Shown: positions 5,265-9,346 of the stretch, piece by piece
How the letters are laid out: the number at the start of each line of letters is the position of its first letter
How positions within the stretch are numbered: position 1 is the stretch's first letter
Source of the DNA: Flavobacteriaceae bacterium UBA6231
Lineage (GTDB): Bacteria; Bacteroidota; Bacteroidia; Flavobacteriales; Flavobacteriaceae
Direction: 5' to 3'
NCBI GenBank assembly: GCA_002441545.1
Contig: DJWL01000191.1
Coordinates: 1-9,346 of the forward strand
DNA length: 9,346 nt
Position numbers and translations under genes: made by a program
The notes under the pieces: model-generated
The model's input: the letters and a program-made list of their open reading frames with translations, nothing else
Told to the model about the DNA's origin: nothing
Database searches by the model: none

Positions 5265-7820
5265 TTATCCACATTTTGAGGAGCCGCAATCTTTACACGT
5301 TAGGCAGCCTTCTTGATAAATTAAATTATCAGATTTACAATTGTCGCACACATGTCCTTTAGCTTTTGTACCATCTTCCACATATCGTTTTAAAGCACGT
5401 ACTACCCCATTTTTCCAAGTATTTATAGATTCGCTATCAAGTTGTAAGCTATTAATTAAATCAACAATTTTATCAATTGGCATGCCATGACGAAGCGTAC
5501 TTGATATTAGTTTTGCATAGTTCCAAAATTCAGGATTAAACTTATGAGACAAGCCTTCTATAGTTGTTTTATAGCCTCTTTTGTTCTTGTATTGAAAGTC
5601 ATAACGAGACGTACCGTCTTCATTCCTGTTCTTAATAATCAATCCATCATTAACCCAACGCGGTATTAAAATACCATCTTCATCATCTGCCAATCCAGTA
5701 AATATTTCATATGGCTTGTCGTTAATTAATCCTATAAAAGCAATCCATTTTTCTTTGCTGTTTTGAAACCGTACTACGTCTGATTCTAATACTTGAGGTC
5801 TCTTTTTTGGAAACGCAGTTAGCAAGTCCTGAGGTTTATCTTCTTTCTTTTCATCATTTGAGATTAATACACCCGAACGTGAACCATCTCTATAAACGGT
5901 AACACCTTTACATCCTTCCTCCCAAGCCTTCAAATAAAGCTCTCCAACTAACTCTTCAGTAGCATCATTTGGTAAATTAATGGTAACACTTATGGAATGA
6001 TCTACCCATTTTTGAATAGCTCCTTGCATTTGAACTTTACTTAACCAATCCACATCATTTGAAGTTGCTTTATAATAAGGTGATTTTTTGATTAAATCAT
6101 CCAACTCACTTTGAGATAAGTTTTTTGAGATTTCGATACCATTTACTTCCATCCATTGTTTGAATCTATGATGAAACACTACATATTCTTCCCACGAATC
6201 TCCTACCTCATCAACAAAATCAATTCTAACATTTTTATCATTTGGGTTTACTTTTCGCCTTCTTTTGTAAACAGGCATGAATACAGGTTCAATTCCAGAA
6301 GTTGTTTGGGTCATTAAACTTGTTGTTCCTGTTGGTGCAATAGTTAACAATGCTATATTACGTCTTCCATATTCTAACATCTCATAATACAATTTACTAT
6401 CAGCCTCTTTTAACCTATTTATAAATGGGTTGTCCTTTTCTCTATTAGCATCAAAAATTGAAAAGGCTCCACGCTCTTTTGCTAAGTAAACAGAAGCTCT
6501 GTAGACCTCAATAGCAATTGTTTTATGTACCTCTATTGAAAATTTATTTCCTTTTTTGCTTCCATATCTAATACCTAAGGCAGCTAACATATCTCCTTCT
6601 GCTGTGATTCCAACTCCAGTTCTTCTTCCCTCTTCCGCTTTTCTTTTAATATTAATCCATAAGTTGCGTTCAATAGTTTTTACGTCCTCAACTTCTGGGT
6701 CTTCATCAATCTTTCGAAGTATATTATCAATTTTCTCGAGTTCTAAATCAATAATATCATCCATAATTCTCTGAGCCAGAGCTACATGTTTTTTAAATAA
6801 ATCGAAATCAAATTTAGCCTGTTCCGTAAAAGGATTTTCAACATAAGAAAACAAGTTTATTGCCAACAATCGACAAGAGTCATAAGGGCACAAAGGTATT
6901 TCGCCACAAGGATTGGTAGATACCGTTTTATATCCTAAATCTGCATAACAATCTGGCACAGACTCATTAATTATAGTATCCCAAAACAGAATCCCAGGTT
7001 CTGCAGATTTCCAAGCATTATACACTATTTTATTCCATAATGCAGAAGCATCTATTTCTTTTGAAACTTTAGGTTGACTACTAAAAACCGGGTATTTTTG
7101 AATATAATTGGTACCATTTTTTACAGCTTTCATAAAACTGTCATCAATTTTAACTGAAACATTAGCACCAGTAACTTTACCTTGTTCCAACTTTGCATCG
7201 ATAAAATCTTCTGAATCTGGATGGTTAATAGAAACGGACAACATAAGAGCTCCTCGTCGTCCATCTTGCGCTACTTCTCTTGTAGAATTTGAATATCGCT
7301 CCATAAAAGGAACAATTCCTGTAGAAGTTAATGCTGAATTTTTAACCTCTGACCCTTTAGGACGAATGTGTGACAAATCGTGACCAACACCACCTCGACG
7401 TTTCATTAACTGTACTTGTTCTTGGTCAATCTTCATAATGCCTCCATATGAATCTGATTCACCAGAATTACCAATAACAAAACAATTTGAAAGGGATGCT
7501 ATTTGATATGGATTACCAATCCCTGCCATTGGACTTCCTTGAGGTACTATATATTTGAAATCCTTAATTAAATCAAAAATAGCATCTTCTGTTAAAGGAT
7601 TAGCATAGTTTAGTTCAACCCTTGCCAATTCTTTAGCAATTCTACGATGCATATCGTTTGGTGTAGCTTCATAAATATTTCCTTCAGAATCTTTTAAGGC
7701 ATATTTATTTAACCAAACCCTAGCAGCTAGATCATCATTTTTAAAGTATTTTAATGCGGCATTAAAAGCCTCTTCTTGAGAATACGTTTTTAGTGTTTGA
7801 TTGGAGACATCTAAGCTCAT
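5265..7820 (-). CDS. nrdJ: Adenosylcobalamin-dependent (class II) ribonucleotide reductase
   Basis: This enzyme reduces ribonucleotides to deoxyribonucleotides with a cobalamin-generated thiyl radical, independent of oxygen. From the ATG at 7820 the protein has 851 residues. A TTG 45 bp upstream is in frame but adds a segment without family support. The catalytic set is visible: C113 in SLSNCFV and C316 form the reducible pair, and thiyl C305 sits with N303 and E307 in NPCGEIPL. The 11-residue spacing from C305 to C316 matches the Thermotoga class II enzyme. IAPTGTTSL lies at 494-502, followed by SGIEPVFMPVY and RRR. GCKGVTVYRDGSRSGVL near 636 closes the barrel. Residues about 675-820 look like the TSCPD domain. 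A cysteine-rich tail (C825, C828, C839, C842, C845, C850) resembles a zinc ribbon and may hold the cysteines that re-reduce the active site. No ATP-cone is evident at the N-terminus. The gene has its own terminator and appears monocistronic. Confidence 0.96.
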   Translation of the reverse strand: MSLDVSNQTLKTYSQEEAFNAALKYFKNDDLAARVWLNKYALKDSEGNIYEATPNDMHRRIAKELARVELNYANPLTEDAIFDLIKDFKYIVPQGSPMAGIGNPYQIASLSNCFVIGNSGESDSYGGIMKIDQEQVQLMKRRGGVGHDLSHIRPKGSEVKNSALTSTGIVPFMERYSNSTREVAQDGRRGALMLSVSINHPDSEDFIDAKLEQGKVTGANVSVKIDDSFMKAVKNGTNYIQKYPVFSSQPKVSKEIDASALWNKIVYNAWKSAEPGILFWDTIINESVPDCYADLGYKTVSTNPCGEIPLCPYDSCRLLAINLFSYVENPFTEQAKFDFDLFKKHVALAQRIMDDIIDLELEKIDNILRKIDEDPEVEDVKTIERNLWINIKRKAEEGRRTGVGITAEGDMLAALGIRYGSKKGNKFSIEVHKTIAIEVYRASVYLAKERGAFSIFDANREKDNPFINRLKEADSKLYYEMLEYGRRNIALLTIAPTGTTSLMTQTTSGIEPVFMPVYKRRRKVNPNDKNVRIDFVDEVGDSWEEYVVFHHRFKQWMEVNGIEISKNLSQSELDDLIKKSPYYKATSNDVDWLSKVQMQGAIQKWVDHSISVTINLPNDATEELVGELYLKAWEEGCKGVTVYRDGSRSGVLISNDEKKEDKPQDLLTAFPKKRPQVLESDVVRFQNSKEKWIAFIGLINDKPYEIFTGLADDEDGILIPRWVNDGLIIKNRNEDGTSRYDFQYKNKRGYKTTIEGLSHKFNPEFWNYAKLISSTLRHGMPIDKIVDLINSLQLDSESINTWKNGVVRALKRYVEDGTKAKGHVCDNCKSDNLIYQEGCLTCKDCGSSKCG

Positions 7821-7862
7821 TTTTATTTTGTTTTTAGGATTAATTAGTAAACCATAAATTAA

Positions 7863-7891
7863 CAAAATAAAATAAACTTAAACTATGACAA
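7863..7891 (-). promoter_or_regulatory. nrdJ: Candidate nrdJ promoter
   Basis: On the minus strand, TTG (complement of 7889-7891), then 18 bp, then TTATTTTG (complement of 7863-7870) fits TTG-N-TAnnTTTG with one mismatch, T for A at the second -7 base. The 18-bp spacing is the same as at the prfA promoter. It would give a leader of roughly 35-40 nt before the ATG at 7820. Confidence 0.4.
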
Positions 7892-7919
7892 AAATCACAA
7901 AGTTTACACGCTTTTTGTG
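7890..7919 (-). terminator. Weak hairpin, possible terminator of the purM-DUF3078 transcript
   Basis: On the minus strand CACAAAAAG pairs with CTTTGTG around an 8-nt loop, with a two-base bulge, and is followed by ATTTTTG. It is about 80 bp beyond the DUF3078 stop and is the only terminator-like structure there. The stem has few GC pairs and overlaps the proposed nrdJ -33 element, so it could equally be an operator. Confidence 0.25.
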
Positions 7920-7925
7920 TTATAT

Positions 7926-7972
7926 CATTGATTTTTAGTGCTTTAAAAATTTATCAACACTAAAAAGTTAAC
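7926..7972. promoter_or_regulatory. Inverted repeat with NrdR-box-like geometry upstream of nrdJ
   Basis: TTTTTAGTG (7932-7940) and CACTAAAAA (7958-7966) are a perfect 9-bp inverted repeat with a 17-bp gap. If each arm is the inner half of a 16-bp box (7926-7941 and 7957-7972), the two boxes are 31 bp apart, the three-helical-turn spacing known for paired NrdR sites. Only the inner halves resemble the consensus (ACACTA/TAGTGT) and the outer halves are degenerate. It lies some 105 bp or more before the nrdJ ATG. It might instead be a hairpin after the DUF3078 gene, but no T-tract follows. Confidence 0.25.
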
Positions 7973-8000
7973 AAGTTTTTAAAATAAAAATATTTTTAGC

Positions 8001-8966
8001 TTAAAAATCTACTGCAAATCCAATTCCTAAAAATTGCTTCCATTGTGTTTTAGCTCCAGCTTCATCAAACTCTCCTTCAATTTCTGACGGTTTTGTTGTT
8101 TTTACATCATCATCATACCGAATATGAGATCCTAAAGTAGCCTTCACAAAACTGTTTACTTTAAAATCAAAGTTGATTTGCCAGTCAACATCTACATTTC
8201 CAAAGCTATTAATATAATCGGTATATAAGCTAACATTATGCTTAAGAGTGATATTTTGAATCAATTCCTTTTCATAACTATTGGTTACTAACACCCCAAC
8301 TTCCTTATGGATTCGTTTACCTTCAATAACAACATTTCCTTCTGTATCTAAAACTGCTGGTGTAACACCAAAAGCACCTGAATTAGCAAGTTCTTGATCT
8401 AATACAAAAGTTGTTTTTAGTGTTAACGGTGAAATATATAAAGACATATCTTCTTTTCTCTTAACATATTCCATGCCACCACCAAAAAACAAATAACCAG
8501 GAGCCATAAGCCTTGAAATTGGGTTATCTGTGTCTGGATATTTATAACCATTAGTGAATTGAGTTTTAAAATTAAGTCTTGCAGAATAAAACCAATTTGA
8601 CAAACTGTCTGGTTGATACCCTAAATTTGAGTTTATTTCTACAATATCTTCCGTTTTTCTTAACTCTCTGTCTTGCTGTTTATTAATTCCATATCTAGAA
8701 GCAAGGCTATTTTTCCAAGTATAGTATTTATCTGAATAGTCCACATTAGATTCAAAATTAAATAAAGCCGAAACCGAATTACTACCTCCCGAATTCCAGT
8801 TAACAAAAGTAACTTCACTAAGATCTACACCTAGTTTATTATTACTTTTCCATTCAGGATGAATTTCTATTATTTCACCTTTTTTATCTTTCATAAAAAT
8901 GGAAGTAGGCTGCGCTATCAAATTTTGAATCAACAAACAGAAGGGAATAAATAAAATTTTTTTCAT
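8001..8966 (-). CDS. DUF3078 family outer-membrane beta-barrel-like protein
   Basis: The protein has 321 residues. It starts with a clear type I signal peptide: MKK, a hydrophobic stretch, and probable cleavage after LIA near residue 18. The mature part shows the DUF3078 hallmark WNSGGSNSVS around residues 57-66, following a short segment ending in GVDLSEVTFVN. The rest alternates polar and hydrophobic residues with many aromatics, as in outer-membrane beta strands, and the chain ends in FAVDF with a C-terminal phenylalanine, the usual recognition signal for barrel assembly. The family is nearly restricted to Bacteroidota and has no experimentally defined function that I know of. The gene lies 72 bp after purM on the same strand with no terminator or convincing promoter between, so co-transcription with purM is likely. 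Confidence 0.9.
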   Translation of the reverse strand: MKKILFIPFCLLIQNLIAQPTSIFMKDKKGEIIEIHPEWKSNNKLGVDLSEVTFVNWNSGGSNSVSALFNFESNVDYSDKYYTWKNSLASRYGINKQQDRELRKTEDIVEINSNLGYQPDSLSNWFYSARLNFKTQFTNGYKYPDTDNPISRLMAPGYLFFGGGMEYVKRKEDMSLYISPLTLKTTFVLDQELANSGAFGVTPAVLDTEGNVVIEGKRIHKEVGVLVTNSYEKELIQNITLKHNVSLYTDYINSFGNVDVDWQINFDFKVNSFVKATLGSHIRYDDDVKTTKPSEIEGEFDEAGAKTQWKQFLGIGFAVDF

Positions 8967-9038
8967 GGATGGTTACGCTAAATTAAAGTTCGGATTGTAT
9001 CAAAAAGCATTCCGTTTTTAACATTAGAAATTATAAAT

Positions 9039-9346
9039 TTAGTACTTAAACTCGCCAAATTTACTTTTTATTGTGAGTTCTGTTTTATTTGAAGCTTCAA
9101 CTCTTCCAACAATTTGAGCATCAACATTAAAGGTTTTTGAGGTTTCAATAATATCATTTGCTATTTCTGGTGTTACATACAATTCCATTCTATGACCACA
9201 ATTAAAAACCTGATACATTTCTTTCCAATCTGTTTTTGATTGCTCTTGAATGAGTTTAAACAATGGTGGAACTGGAAACATGTTATCTTTTATGAGATGC
9301 AAATTCTTTACAAAGTGCAATATTTTGGTTTGGGCACCACCAGAAC
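9039..9346 (-). CDS. purM: Phosphoribosylformylglycinamidine cyclo-ligase (AIR synthetase), C-terminal part
   Basis: The frame is open to the right window edge and holds the last 101 codons. A TTG at 9320 is internal, because the upstream codons read SGGAQTKI, which is part of the protein. Recognisable PurM features are SGGAQTKILHF at the edge, KDNMFPVPPLFKLIQEQS, WKEMYQVFNCGHRMELYV and the ending FNVDAQIVGRVE followed by a short charged tail. PurM closes the imidazole ring by ATP-dependent conversion of FGAM to AIR in de novo purine synthesis. The glycine-histidine-arginine-methionine block lies in the C-terminal lobe of the PurM/SelD/HypE fold. It is the first visible gene of the leftward cluster and is followed after 72 bp by the DUF3078 gene. 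A cysteine stands where I expect methionine in FNMGHRM. This is probably neutral. Confidence 0.93.
   Translation of the reverse strand, partial: SGGAQTKILHFVKNLHLIKDNMFPVPPLFKLIQEQSKTDWKEMYQVFNCGHRMELYVTPEIANDIIETSKTFNVDAQIVGRVEASNKTELTIKSKFGEFKY

Noticed and set aside
6556..6774. Plus-strand frame of 72 codons inside nrdJ
   Set aside because: It lies antisense to conserved NrdJ coding sequence, and the Ser/Ile-rich product is a typical shadow.
7108..7383. Plus-strand frame of 91 codons inside nrdJ
   Set aside because: It is antisense to conserved NrdJ residues and has no recognisable motif or start context.
7821..7865. TTG-started 15-residue extension of NrdJ
   Set aside because: It overlaps the candidate promoter and leader, and the ATG at 7820 gives a normal N-terminus.
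9002..9018. AAAAA...TTTTT symmetry between purM and the DUF3078 gene as a terminator
   Set aside because: Only five A-T pairs can form, the inner bases do not pair, and the gap looks like an operon spacer.

Overview
The window looks like ordinary chromosomal sequence from a member of the Bacteroidota, most likely the family Flavobacteriaceae. The base composition is strongly AT-rich. Start codons lack clear Shine-Dalgarno sequences. Two upstream regions carry matches to the flavobacterial -7 element TAnnTTTG. Several proteins are typical of this group: DUF3078 and DUF4197 proteins, an IcmF-type fused acyl-CoA mutase, and a class II ribonucleotide reductase with a TSCPD domain. I see no phage, transposon, CRISPR, tRNA or rRNA, and no convincing undescribed system. 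The identifications rest on recognised motifs and family knowledge, because no search could be run.

Layout, left to right. The 5' part of icmF runs leftward off the left edge (1-866). A 144-bp divergent gap separates it from a rightward pair: purU (1011-1865) and a DUF4197 lipoprotein (1919-2626). A small rightward gene of 63 codons (2741-2932) follows. It has a nested palindrome just upstream and a 17-bp palindrome across its stop codon. Then comes a poorly defined patch (2933-3164) that may hold one tiny ORF. The rest is leftward. In order of transcription it is purM (partial, entering from the right edge), a DUF3078 outer-membrane protein, nrdJ, prfA and pyrF.

Transcription units. nrdJ ends in a strong intrinsic terminator (5219-5248). 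prfA has a good flavobacterial promoter (TTG-N18-TATTTTTG, 5105-5133). A second terminator-like hairpin with a T-tract lies in the 35 bp between prfA and pyrF, only a few bases before the pyrF ATG, which suggests attenuation or uncoupling of pyrF from prfA. Between the DUF3078 gene and nrdJ, a 180-bp gap holds inverted repeats, including a pair spaced like NrdR boxes, although each box is half degenerate.

Functional themes. Nucleotide metabolism dominates: PurM (de novo purines), PurU (formate from 10-formyl-THF), PyrF (UMP synthesis) and NrdJ (deoxyribonucleotides). Two of the enzymes, IcmF and NrdJ, need adenosylcobalamin, so the organism must make or import B12. I saw no cobalamin riboswitch beside either gene. 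For pyrF, nrdJ and the DUF4197 gene I preferred an internal ATG over a longer TTG-started frame.
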